Shown: piece by piece, positions 23,155-33,990 of the stretch | Position numbering within the stretch: position 1 is the first letter of the stretch | Layout: each line of letters opens with the position of its first letter | NCBI GenBank assembly: GCA_026119855.1 | Contig: JAOWBW010000254.1 | Location: forward strand, 1,178,001 to 1,242,000 | DNA length: 64,000 nucleotides | Origin: Campanula takesimana | Lineage: Eukaryota; Streptophyta; Magnoliopsida; Asterales; Campanulaceae | Reading direction: 5' to 3' | Notes under the pieces: model-generated | What the model was told of the DNA's origin: nothing | The model's input: the letters and a program-made list of their open reading frames with translations, nothing else | Database searches by the model: none | Program-made: the position numbers and the translations under genes

Positions 23155-23744
23155 TGTTAAGTTTAATGCCTTTGAATTTGGGACGCCTAAATTTAAGTGG
23201 ATTAAATTAACAAGTTCGTAATTTCGGGACAGAAGGAGTATATGCGCTAGCCTGGTGTGGGCGCATGGAATCTCTGACAATTCACGCACAATAGGTTTAG
23301 TGGGCCGAAAGAAAGAGAAACAAGTTGGGCCTAGTAAATTGCTATTGGTTTGGCCACTACGTGGAATGTCAGTAAGGAAATAAGTATCCTTATTGAATTG
23401 CAATAAGAAGTTTGAGTTACAGTAGAAAACTCTTAGGCCGTGTAACCGTGTATATTATACTCCCTCCGTCCAAATTTAATTCAGTACCTTATTTTATTCA
23501 GAAAGTGAGAGAGATCAATAATTCTAGATCTAGGGTTTTGCATAGCTAGGAACTTTGTGATCAAAGTTCATGCAAACATAGATTAGTGTGATCATATTCT
23601 TGTAATTGTTTCTCCGCCATAATAATATCTGTTTCCCTTTGCCCGTGGAGGTAGCCAATAGAGATTGATGAACCACGTAAATTCTGTCTTGTTATTTCTT
23701 GTGTTAATTATTATTTTCTATCTCTTGGGCCTGATTTACTAACA
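23155..23744 (+). repeat. Solo LTR, 590 bp, related to 10354-11037
   Basis: It runs TGTTAAGTTTAATGCCTTTG to TTTACTAACA. The flanks CGCCA (23150-23154) and TGTCA (23745-23749) match as a 5-bp target duplication with two C-to-T transitions. It contains a degenerate CGTGG...CCACG block (23643-23677) and pieces of Stowaway ends near 23228 and 23459. The right arm of the surrounding TIR element continues on both sides. Confidence 0.78.
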
Positions 23745-24069
23745 TGTCAATTTATATTTTCAACGATTTTGATTATTTTTTTTATTTTTTATATAGCACG
23801 CATGTAATTATAGTCGTTTCGATAGTACAAAGGTCAATGTGTAAAAATCGAATAGTACGCAAGGTCATATAACAATAAACTCCTATTCATTTGATCACTC
23901 AAATGATTTTTTTTTCAAATCAACCACCCAACTTATGTTTTTTTTCCCCCTTCTATGGTTAATTTGTTGTTGGATTATCTCTCCTACTAAAATGGGCATG
24001 TGTTGAGCATTGGTAAATTAGAAAAGAGAAAAAAATAAGTTCGGTGTCACTGCAAACACAAATACATGC

Positions 24070-25126
24070 GGGCTAGTCTTGTGTGCGGCGGCCGCACCCC
24101 ATGCGGCGCCGCCCACATACCCTTTTTTTTTTTTTTTTTTTTTTTTGCTCCCACAACCTTTTTTCCGCCCACTAAAAGTAACACTTTTATAACGAAATGT
24201 AACACTTTTGTTTTTCAAATGTAACACTTTTTTTTCTTCAAAAATGTACCACAATTTTGATGCAATAGATTAAAGATAACATAAAAATTAACGACTAAAT
24301 TAATGTAACACTTTTTATAAAGGAATGTAACATTCTTTTTTCAAATGTAACACTTTTTTTTCAAATGTACCACCCATACTTTTTTGCCTTCAACAAAAGT
24401 AACACTTATTATAACAAAATGTAACACTTTTTTATTCAAATGTAACACTTTTTTAAAAAAAAATGTACCACAATTTTGCTACAATAGATAAAGATAACAT
24501 AAAGATTGACAACTAAATTAATGTAACACTTTTTATAAGGGAATGTAACACTCATTTTTTCAAATGTAACATTTTTTTTTCTCCGAAAATAACATAGGAT
24601 TGACAACTAAACTAATGTTACATTTTATAAAAAATGAATGTAACATTTTTTTTCTCAATTGTAACAGTTTATATTCCTTAATGTAACATTATATATGAAA
24701 TGTAACAATTTTTTATTGAGAAAGTAACAATTGAAATGCAAAACCATTTTTTTTTGTTTGTAAAACTGCTGTTATAACATACAATAAAGTGTTACTTTTT
24801 TAAGACCAACTTGTTACTTTCTTCATAAGAACGTGTTACTTCTCAGGGACGAGCAGCCCGATTTTTTTTGTGTGTTAAAATTATTATTTTTTTTAAAAAA
24901 AAATCAAAATATATCATGACCTATGTAGTTTTGTTCGTCTTGTCGAGACGAACACACCGGTATTTTTAGATTTTTTTTTCGACTTCAAAATCTCAAGATA
25001 TAGCATTTTAAAAATTTTGGAGGTTTTTATTTTTTTATTTTTTAAAGCCAGCGACGCGAGGGAGGGAGCGCGTCCGTGTCACGCGCCCGTCGCATGGCGT
25101 GAGACGGCCGCACTGAAGAAATTGTC
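24070..25126. mobile_element. Non-autonomous Mutator-like element, 1057 bp, with motif array
   Basis: The flanks AATACATGC (24061-24069) and AATATATGC (25127-25135) form a 9-bp duplication with one transition. The right end (GTGAGACGGCCGCACTGAAG) and an inner block near the right side (ACACACCGG, ATATAGCATTTTAAA) match the element at 16832-17700. The middle carries about 20 copies of (T/A)GTAACA(C/T)TTTT, spaced about 17-40 bp; the last few are inverted. No ORF. Confidence 0.85.
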
Positions 25127-25280
25127 AATATATGCAGCCACCCCAATAACATCTCGACATGTCAGCAAAATACTAATAGAATAAAAAGTTATTATTGCAG
25201 GGAGACAATGACTCTTAATCAGGGTTAAGGTCTAATTAAGTCAAGAATTCTTACCTTCTACGTTTCACGGAGAGAGAGAG

Positions 25281-25308
25281 GAGGGAAAAAAAAAAGGGGG
25301 GGGGGGGT
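25281..25308. repeat. A-run followed by G-run
   Basis: About 11 A residues are followed by about 12 G residues. The exact length is uncertain in any assembly. Confidence 0.85.
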
Positions 25309-25323
25309 TAAATCGTTTTCTTA

Positions 25324-25872
25324 TATTAGAGCAAAATAAACTAAGAACGATGATCAAATAAATAATCAAGCACAACACAAGAATGTACGTGGTTCACCAA
25401 CTTGGCTACGTTCACGGGCGGAGGGAGAATGTTTTACTTTCAATGAACAATTACAAAAGACAATCCCTCTAATTTAGTTGCACGAATTATTTAGGCAAAT
25501 AATTTCGTCAACCTAAATCCTAGATCTCTACTTGTAACTCTCAAAGATAACTGACAAAATTATGCTAGAGGAGGGGTTAGTATTTATAGGCATAAATACT
25601 AAAAACTCAAAAGGAGAAGGAATCTTATTCCTTGTGTACAAAGTAATTGGAATCCTATTTCTTATGTACAAAGTAATCTTATGCTCATAAGGAAACGGCT
25701 TTCCTAATTCTTGAACAATTCCTTGTACCAATAAGAAACCTAATTAAACCAATAAACTTTTATTCTTGTACCAAAGGATTTCATTTTACCAATTCAAGTC
25801 CCAAAAATTACTCGACTTGTCGCGGACATATCTTTAACCAATAGTCATTGATTCAAAGGCATATTCCCAACA
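25324..25872 (-). repeat. 3' LTR of the aberrant copia element, 549 bp
   Basis: On the minus strand it starts TGTTGGGAATATGCC and ends GCTCTAATA (final CA to TA). It matches 28081-28630 and the inverse of 27550-28067. The R/U5 block at 25388-25416 is present with one change. Confidence 0.9.
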
Positions 25873-25883
25873 ATCTCCACCTT
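25873..25883 (-). other. Polypurine tract (minus strand)
   Basis: AAGGTGGAGAT on the minus strand abuts the LTR start. The about 50 bases before it recur, inverted, at 27500-27549. Confidence 0.8.
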
Positions 25884-25961
25884 GACTTTGAATCTCTCCA
25901 AACCAGAATTCATATCCAAGAACGAATGAGAGATGGCGGCACCATTGCATAGGATGATGCT

Positions 25962-26435
25962 TTGAGCGTTCGTGCAGAAATCTGGGTGTTTATGTTGGAC
26001 ACATCAAGACAGACCCAAGTTGAAGAAACAAGGCTTATTGGCACCCTCGTGGCGAGTAGATCTAGTACAGACAGAGAGTCAGCAGGGATAGTTGCAGAAG
26101 GCAGCAAGGGTTCTAGTCAGAAGAAGAATTTTCAAAAATCTTCTAGCAAGAGAGGCCCGAGACCTGATGAAGTTTGTGATTTCTACAAGGAGGGGAAGGG
26201 AAGCGAGGAAGTGATGGATTCTCTGGAGGAGAAGGCGCATTCACAAATCATCATGGGTCTTGGTGATGATGTTCTCGTGGAGGTTACTATGGAAAATAGT
26301 GACAATGGTGATTTTGCTCTAATAGTGGAAGAAGGCTCATGGCGCGGTGATGAGTGGCATCTAGATCCACGGGTAGAGCGAAGCGAGATAGTTGAGAAAA
26401 AGGTGGAGCTGATTTCTACAAGAATGAGTAGATAG
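25962..26435 (+). pseudogene. Remnant of copia gag/protease junction, 157 codons
   Basis: The frame runs in the direction of the inner LTR (+). It is basic and Ser/Lys-rich (SSQKKNFQKSSSKRG), followed by CDFYKEGKG, which looks like a zinc knuckle that has lost its second Cys and the His, and later EWHLDPRV in the place where copia elements have a W-x-LDSG protease start. So gag C-terminus and protease start are recognisable only as shadows. No integrase, RT or RNase H follows. The function is lost or the element was always non-autonomous. Confidence 0.55.
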
Positions 26436-27499
26436 GTAGACGATCCTGAGGGATAAGATGACTATCCGCAGATTGAGTTGGGACAATTTATCTCGGTGGG
26501 CGAGGTTCACGGCCGAATGAACTCGCCAAGCACGAAAAATTGTTAGTCGCCCGGAAGGGGCGGTGCTCTAGATAGGCGGTCTAGAGGAACTAAGGAATGC
26601 TAGGCTTAGCATATCATCCGTTTTCTTGGGAGGAGCAAGGTTGTCCGGCGTGACAAAGGGTGCTTGAGGTAAAGCACAAGATTGCATTCTGTTCGCCTTT
26701 GAATGAGTGGGTTCGAAGCTTTCTAGACTAGTTCGAAGCTCATCATTGGATTGAGATTGAGAATCAATAGAGACAAGGTACAATCTGGGGATTTAAGGTG
26801 TAGTCTTTTCCAAGGATCCGGAAGTTGATACACAAGTCTAGTCGGCAAAAGGGGTTCTTAAATTCTAGAGGTGTACGGTCTTAAGTATTCGGCGAAACAC
26901 TATGTTGATGGTCTAGAAGGCTTTCTGAGACATCAATACTAGTTTCTTGGCTCTCATCGGCGTTATGGATATGTCGAATAAACAAGATAAGTAAAAGCAC
27001 ATGTTAGTGGAGTATTGTAGCAGTTCGTGCAGACATCCCACAGTCGTGCAGTTCATGTACAATTTCCATTTGTGCAGATGCTTATGTGGAAGAAATCCAA
27101 ATAAGTAGTCACGGGTTCGAGATACATAGCCAGAATGAGAAGTGATTTGTTCAATTTATTCAAGGGTGCTTGTCCGTGTTCGTTGGTGATCCAAGAATAG
27201 TTCGAAGCACGTTGAAGTTTGAGACAAGATCGACTGTCGTCATGTGGGTAATATGGTATTCGAATTTGGTGATCGTAGATTTGATATTTCGGATATGGTG
27301 GTCAAAGTTGTGGTGAAGGTTCTAGGGATCTAGAAATCATTGCACAACTTGAACCGGAAAAGTCGTTTGCTTGACTAAGTAAACGTGATTATTCTTGAGT
27401 GAACAAATATGGTGTCTTGACAAAGACAGAAGGCGGTGGCGGAGGTGGAGAGATATGTTCGGAAGCAGAGGATTCAAATCAAGGTGGAGTTGAGGTCGG
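26436..27499 (+). other. Non-coding interior of the aberrant copia element
   Basis: No long frame and no pol motif on either strand. It is GC-richer than the surroundings, with GGAAGGGGCGG and TAGATAGGCGGTCTAGA near 26555-26585. It may be decayed pol or a non-autonomous spacer. Confidence 0.45.
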
Positions 27500-27539
27500 T
27501 TCGTGGATATGAATTATGGTTCGGGGAGGTCCAAAGTCA

Positions 27540-27549
27540 AGGTGGAGAT
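27540..27549 (+). other. Polypurine tract of the inverted inner LTR
   Basis: AAGGTGGAGAT abuts TGTTGGGAATATG at 27550 on the plus strand. It is the mirror of 25873-25883. Confidence 0.8.
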
Positions 27550-28067
27550 TGTTGGGAATATGCCTTTGAACCAATGACTATTGGTTAAAGATATGTCCAC
27601 GATGGGACTTGAATTGGCAAAAGGAAATCCTTTTTGTACAATAATTAAAGTTTATTGGTTTAATTAGGTTTTTTATTGGAACAAGGAATTGTTCAAGAAT
27701 TAGGAATGCCGTTTCCTAATGAGAATAAGATTACTTTGTACATAAGAAATAGGATTCTAATTATTTTGTACACAAGGAATAAGATTCCTTCTCCTTTTGA
27801 GTTTCCAGTATTTATGCCTATAAATACTAACCCCTCCTCTAGCATAATTTTTGCCGGTCATCTTTGAGAGTTACAAGTAAAGACCTAGGATTTAGGTTCA
27901 CGGAATTATTTGCCTAAATAATTCGTGCAACTAAATTAGAGAGATTGTCTTTTGTAATTGTTCATTGAAAGTAATATATTCTCCCTCCGCCCGTGGACGT
28001 AGCCAAGTTGGTGAACCACGTAAATTCTTGTGTTGTGCTTGATTATTTCTTTAATCATCATTCTTAG
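27550..28067 (+). repeat. Inner LTR, inverted relative to the outer two, 3' end missing
   Basis: It starts TGTTGGGAATATGCC and follows the family sequence, including a TATA box TATAAATA (27819-27826) and the R/U5 block (27992-28020), down to ATTCTTAG. The last about 17 bases expected (through GCTCTAACA) are replaced by TTCTGATACCACT, the primer site of the outer element read backwards. Confidence 0.87.
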
Positions 28068-28080
28068 TTCTGATACCACT
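28068..28080 (-). other. Primer binding site of the outer element
   Basis: On the minus strand AGTGGTATCAGAA follows the LTR end at 28081, one base removed from the usual Met-tRNA site. It is directly fused to the truncated inner LTR. Confidence 0.78.
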
Positions 28081-28630
28081 TGTTAGAGCAAAATAAACTA
28101 AGAACAATGATCAATGAAATAATCAAGCATAACACAAGAATTTATGTGGTTCACCAACTTGGCTACGTCCACGGGCGGAGGGAGACTATATTACTTTCAA
28201 TGAACAATTACAAAAGACAATCTCTCTAATTTAGTTGCACGAATTATTTAGGCAAATAATTCGTCAACCTAAATCCTAGATCTTTACTTTTAACCCTCAA
28301 AGACGACCTGTAAAAATTATGCTAGAGGAGGGGTTATTATTTATAGGCATAAATAATAGAAACCCAAAAGGACAAGGAAACTTATTCCTTGTGTACAAAG
28401 TAATTGGAATCCTATTTCTTATGTACAAAGTAATCTTATCTCATTAGGAAACGGCTTTCCTAATTCTTGAACAATTCCTTGTACCAATAATAAACCTAAT
28501 TAAACCAATAAACTTTAATTCTTATACCATAAGGATTTCATTTCGCCAATTCAAGTCCCAAAAAATTACTCGACTTATCGCGGATATATCTTTAACCAAT
28601 AGTCATTGATTCAAAGGCATTTTCCCAACA
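28081..28630 (-). repeat. 5' LTR of the aberrant copia element, 550 bp
   Basis: On the minus strand it runs TGTTGGGAAAATGCC to GCTCTAACA. It faces the inner LTR and forms with it a palindrome of about 2 x 520 bp separated by 13 bp. Confidence 0.9.
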
Positions 28631-28635
28631 TCTTA

Positions 28636-29276
28636 GTTCCATCTTCGTCTTTTCCGGCGAGAGACGAAAGAAAAAGGGCAAATCTCTCTTTTGTGTCTTT
28701 CTCCATGGACGAAAAAAACAACATGTAATACTCTTCAATTGAATTAATAATCTGAATAAAACAGGGATTCGTGGTTCTATGCTGCGAAGTACTCAACATA
28801 TTAGACAAAACTTGAAATTGATTTTGTGAATTTGTCACAATGGAGCGTACTGAAGCAACGTTGCTGAAGTTTATTATTACAGTTGAAAGTTGTTATTGGT
28901 ATTTTGGCAGTTAATTTTGTTAGCAGTAGAATTGTACAAACAAAGCCAACATTTTTGTGAATGCTATGAAAATGAAATGATCCTTGTTTACGGGCTTGGA
29001 GATAAGTTGTTGTTTGGGATAAAAATCTCAGTACATCTTACAACTTGAAGCTTCAACATGGATCAGCAACCTGACAATACAACTTAACCTAATGTTCAGA
29101 CAACTTATTACTTGCTGGATTAGCACTCATGGCCCTATTTATTAGGACACGATAACCAAACGTGCAGAGCAAACGGAATCAGTCAAAGGCACTTATATTT
29201 CTATCAACATATGTCAAAAAGAGGTCTTCAATGGAACAGCCTCATCCCTTCAACCAACTCCCAAAAATCAAGGGAT
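28636..29276. other. Intergenic DNA, no clear gene
   Basis: The minus strand has a short frame (to 28838) of which about 60 codons lie outside the LTR; I recognise nothing in it. No repeats found. Confidence 0.4.
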
Positions 29277-30101
29277 TGTTGGATATTATGCCCTAGGCCC
29301 TTGAGAAAAGCCTATGCGTTATATCATAGCTTCATTGTTATAGAGATAACAAACCCAATTATTATATCTTTTGCATGTTTATTATAATAATCATTGTCCC
29401 TAGCACTTGTGAAGGGCTAGCATGAGTTTAATGGATAATCATATGATGATTATAGTGCATAGGATGTGGATTAAACTTGTGGGTACATGTTGGAGAACAA
29501 GTACTGGATAGACCCGTTATGAGATTTATGTCATGGTCAAATGTCATAATTAAATCTCATAAAAGTTATATCATTTATCCTTAGACCTGAGATTATCATA
29601 GTCTTCCACATGATGAACATTATGTTTGATGTACTCAAACGCTACCCCTAACCGGGTGGTCATAAAGGCTACGATTGGCATAATCGGATTCTTGTAGGGA
29701 AGAATGATAAGTCAAGATGGAATTTGTCCCTCTCGATGAGTGAGATTGATAACAGTGTACGGCCGTACCCAAATGAATTGAAGCGTTCAATGTTATTTGC
29801 CCATATCAATCTACTCGAGATCGAGAAAGCATTGGACAACATAAGTTGACGTGGACCATGACTTATGTCCAATATGATATCATGTGACAAAGGGATGGTG
29901 ATATGTTCTATAAGATTACTTTGGGCTTTCAAAGTTATACTAATGGGGTAGTCATAATGGCTTGCTAGAGTCCGCTTATGACTTACGGGTTCTGACTCGT
30001 TCGGACTCGTTGCCAACATAGTATAATCCTATTGGGCCACACACAATAGAACGGATTGAATAAAACACAGAAAACGGGAAAAACTGGATCCTGCTGGAAG
30101 G

Positions 30102-30160
30102 ATCCGTACGGATGGTTTGGGAGCCACCCAACCAATCCGTACAGATGGTTTGTCCGGCCG
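30102..30160 (+). promoter_or_regulatory. CGNNCG palindromes in the D LTR
   Basis: ATCCGTACGGAT (30102), ATCCGTACAGAT (30135, one CG to CA change) and TCCGGCCGA (30153) lie about 75-135 bp upstream of the D TATA box. Core spacings are 33 and 17 bp, so this array is less regular than the others. Confidence 0.55.
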
Positions 30161-30334
30161 AAAACAGTTTGTTCAAGACTTCTTGTTTGACAAGGAATCC
30201 TGAGTCCCAAAAGGAATTAGGTTAATACCCTACTATATATGTGTGCAGCCGGGTTTGAGAAACCTAATGGTTGATTTTAGAAATCATAACATGTTGTTTG
30301 AGAAACAATTACACACATATAGAGGGGATTATTT

Positions 30335-32417
30335 GTCGCGACCCCGAACCCCGCGGGCCCGAGACCGCGAGCTGAACGTCGACTTAAAACCAAAACTGTG
30401 AAATACCGAAGTTAAAAATTCCATTTGATACCAAAAGGTGATGATCCAAAGTTTTACAAATCCAAGTTTGATAATAACCAAATACAACTATCATAAACTT
30501 CCACAAGTTTATGCCCAACAGAATATAAATGTACAATTCTTAATGACGTCATTGTTTGGTACAACTATCCCAAAAGGTTACACATTTAAATAATGTAAAC
30601 CAACCTATAACAACTTTCCCCAAAAGAATGTATCCACACTCGACGTCCTCTTTCTCGTGATCAGCGAGACTAATCCTTAGCACCTGGGGGGGGTTAAGGA
30701 AAAACAAAGATAAAAGAAAAGGGGTGAGATAAATCTTTATAAGTTACTAATGCAACTACATGACATGCTATGATGCAATATACAATAATAAATCATAGCT
30801 AGCACATAGCATTTATCACATAACAGATAGCAGCGGGAATAAACACATAACAAAGGATATTAGCCAAGGTTTCCAAACCGATACATCCAAATAAAGGATC
30901 GCTGCGCAGCTTCAATAGTCAACCAATCACATCTTCATAATAGCATGAAAGCTGAAGAGAAATCCCCGGTACCGAAACAATAACCATAAGAGTGTCACAA
31001 AGGACAAGAGCCATGCCACAAAGTCATGCTCGGTAGCTAGATACATTCACAAAGGAAGCTAACTTATCTCTTCCAAGGCCAATCTGGAAAAGGGGTATAG
31101 TAAAGGCAAAACAATGGTCAACATTATAATGGACTTGGCTTTGCCATTATAATCTTTCCCATCGCCCGATGCAACAAATATGCCAGCTGGGCTTCCAAAT
31201 AAATGCTAAGTAATAATATATAAGCATGAATAAACATCTTACGATTCCAAAGTAGGGAATCATACCAAGAAGTCACCAGGAAAGTGAAATGTACCAACAA
31301 CGCACAATTAAAGTGTTCCAATAATCTCAATTAACACTTAATTAATTTCCAACACAAACTTAATCACAAAGGACCCAATTCTATCACTAGAGTGTACTAC
31401 AATGTTCACTAAGGTCAACTAGAAGGACACCCAAGATTTAGACTAAAACGCATTCTTCAATCACACAAATTAACAAATGAAAACTTTCAGAGGTTCTGTG
31501 CGGCCGCCCACTCGAGTCTGTGTGGTCGCCCAAAAAGCCATCAAACAAGAACAAAACATTTCAGATAGATGTGCGGTTACCCTACCATTTTTGGGCGGTC
31601 GCCCAATCCTCTGGTCTGTCGGAATTCGGGAGGGAAGAACTGGGTTCTTCCATTTTTCAACCCAAACCAAAACTCAACCAAAATCCAACACTCTTAACTA
31701 GCATATTAATGAACTAAAACAACTTATAGGTCAAAAGGACTCATATAACAACATTTAACAACCAAAATCAAGATTCAAATCCAACCTTCATAAAATCACC
31801 ATTTTTGACCCAAAACTCAAATAAATTCCAAATAAATTCGAAACTCAACCAAACTTCAAATATAACAAATCAAGCATTATATAAGCATGATATGAACATT
31901 TTAGCATAAAAATGGGGGAAAAGCAACTTACTTGAGATTTCTCAAAGATGATGGATTTCAAATATTTTTGACTCCACACGAACCTATCGACGATCTAAAC
32001 AAGATTCATGTTTTAAGAAATGAGAAATAACAAGAAGAAGATGAAGAAAATGAAGAGAGAAGGAAGAGAAGAAAAAAGCTTACCCTTTTACAATGGAGAG
32101 AGAGAAGTGTGCTGGGAAGAGAAGAAGAGTGAGGGAGAAGAGGAGGAGTAAGGAGGGAGTAGTTAAAATAATTTAAAGAATTTACACTTAGGCCCCCTCC
32201 TCTACACTACACACAAATACTTACACTCCCTACTAACAATTAAGACCCAACAATACCACACTAACACAAATAAAATGCTAGGCATAAATTATTATAACAC
32301 ATAAAATGCACACATAAATATTTAAATAAATAATAATTTAAATAAATAAATAAGCAAATAAATAAATAATAATTATTTACTACTAATAAAATAGAGCCTA
32401 GATTTCGGGTCGTGACA
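30335..32417 (-). repeat. 3' LTR of the gypsy element
   Basis: It starts TGTCGCGACCCCG and ends GGTCGTGACA as printed; these ends are themselves nearly inverted repeats. It aligns with 37043-39129 with few substitutions. The array is at 31498-31604. Confidence 0.95.
31498..31604 (-). promoter_or_regulatory. CGNNCG palindrome array, gypsy 3' LTR
   Basis: Four units are in two pairs: 31498, 31520, 31571 and 31593 (spacings 22, 51, 22). Two have lost a CpG compared with the 5' LTR (GTGTGGTCGCCC and GTGCGGTTACCC). The last, GGGCGGTCGCCC, is a perfect interrupted palindrome. Confidence 0.7.
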
Positions 32418-33990
32418 TTCACTCCCCCTTAAAGAAAATTCGACCCGAATTTTAACGAGACTTACCCGAATTAAAAGCCACGGAAATTTCCTCTCTATCT
32501 CATCTCGGAGCTCCCACGTCGACTCCTCGATATGATGATTCCTCCAAAGAACTCTAACCAATGAAATGCTTTTGTTTCTCAATTCTTGGACTTTAGAATC
32601 TAAGATCCGAACCGGCCGTTCCTCATAAGTCATATCGGGCTCGATATCCTCCGGTATCCTCGGTAACACGTGAGATGGATCATGAACATACTTCCGAAGC
32701 ATAGAAACGTGAAAGACATTATGTAACTGGTCCAAAGATGGCGGTAACGCAAGACGATACGCTAGAAGTCCAACCTTTCCCAAAATCTCAAACAGGCCAA
32801 TAAACCTCAGAGCCAATTTACCCTTCTTCCCAAACCTTCGGATACCCACCTTCGGAGACACCTTCAAGAACACAAAATCACCGGTCTGAAAACTAAGATC
32901 TCGCCTTCGGTTATCTGCATAGCTCTTATGTCGACTCTGGGCTGTTTTCAATCGATCCCGGATAACTCTAACCTTCTCAACTGAATCCTGAAGCAAATCA
33001 ATACCCACGATCTTCGCTTCACCAACCTCATCCCAACAAATAGGCGATCTACATTTTCTTCCATACAAGGCCTCATACGGTGCCATCTCGATACTAGCCT
33101 GATAACTGTTGTTGTAAGAGAATTCCACTAACGGTAAATGTCTATCCCAAGAATCGGAAAAGTCTATCGAACACGCTCGCAACATATCCTCCAAAATCTG
33201 AATAGTCCTCTCGGATTGACCATCGGTCTGAGGGTGAAAAGCTGTACTGAATCGCAAGTCTGTACCCAAAGCTTCCTGAAACGCCTTCCAAAATCTAGAA
33301 GTAAACCTCGGGTCTTGATCTGACACAATGCTAACAGGAACCCCATGCAATCTCACAATCTTATCAATGTAAAGGGTCGCAAGCTTCTCCATCGAATACC
33401 TGATGTCAATAGGCAAGAAATGGGCACTCTTGGTCAATCTATCCACTATTACCCAAACATTGTCATACTTCCTACAGGTACGAGGTAGTCCCGTAACGAA
33501 ATCCATAGTCACATGCTCCCATTTCCACTCGGGAATCTCTAACGGCTGAAGTAGTCCCGCGGGTCTCTGATGCTCGGCTTTGACCTGCTGACAAGTTAAA
33601 CATTTCGAAACATACTCGGCTATTTCCCTCTTCATGTTATTCCACCAAAAATGTTGCTTCAGATTCTGATACATCTTCGTACTACCCGGATGAATAGTAT
33701 ACCTCAATTTGTGACCCTCATCCAAAACTTGCCTCTTTAATCCACCAATATCGGGTACACACAAACGATCATGGAAAGTCAAAACTCCACTCGAACTCAA
33801 AGAAAAATCCTCGAAGTTCTTTTCCTTCAATTTACCCATTATCTTCACTAACTCGGGATCTTATTTCTGAGCTTCCTTTATCCTCTGAATTAGGGTCGGA
33901 GATACCCTAATATTCGCAAAAATAGCCCCATGTCTCGATTCACGAGGAGACCAATCTCGAACATCCTCAAGCATTTTCCACTCACGGGAC
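32373..33990 (-). pseudogene. gypsy integrase with chromodomain-like C-terminus
   Basis: A 491-codon frame (33848 to 32373) contains the HHCC zinc finger (H...H...CLTC), the catalytic residues in MDFVTGLP, VSDQDPRF and GQSERTIQ (D, D, E), the GPY/F-like region and a chromodomain-like tail. The last about 15 codons run into the LTR, with a purine tract between. Upstream the frame is cut by TAA near 33862 in the linker after RNase H. The domain itself looks complete; without a joined polyprotein it could not be made normally. Confidence 0.92.
32418..32432 (-). other. Polypurine tract of the gypsy element
   Basis: On the minus strand AAGGGGGAGTGAA directly precedes the LTR start TGTCACGACC. Confidence 0.8.

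Larger units (their letters stand above)
22438..23882. mobile_element. MULE-like TIR element, split by a solo LTR
   Basis: The termini GAGTTTATTGCCATATGACC and GGTCATATAACAATAAACTC are inverted, and similarity continues inward for about 250 bp (for example CACATTGACCTTTGTACTATCGA on the left, inverted on the right). A perfect 10-bp direct repeat CTATTCATTT flanks it (22428-22437 and 23883-23892). The solo LTR 23155-23744 sits in the right arm; without it the element is about 850 bp. No coding frame. Confidence 0.82.
25324..28630 (-). mobile_element. Aberrant copia insertion with three LTRs, the middle one inverted
   Basis: The whole 3307 bp is flanked by a perfect 5-bp duplication TCTTA (25319-25323 and 28631-28635), so it behaves as one insertion. 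On the minus strand the order is LTR (28630-28081), primer site, an inverted block [LTR minus about 17 bp, purine tract, gag remnant], then a pol-end-like stretch, purine tract and LTR (25872-25324). The outer two LTRs and their primer site and purine tract are correctly placed for a minus-strand element; the inner LTR has its own purine tract facing the other way. No autonomous coding capacity remains. Confidence 0.85.

Noticed and set aside
25324..28630. Two independent elements inserted next to each other
   Set aside because: Only one target duplication is present, outside all three LTRs, and the inner LTR is fused directly to the primer site of the outer element.
31470..31717. Short ORFs at 31470-31717 and their copies at 38181-38428
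   Set aside because: They lie inside gypsy LTRs across the palindrome array on both strands and in several frames; they exist in duplicate only because LTRs are duplicated.
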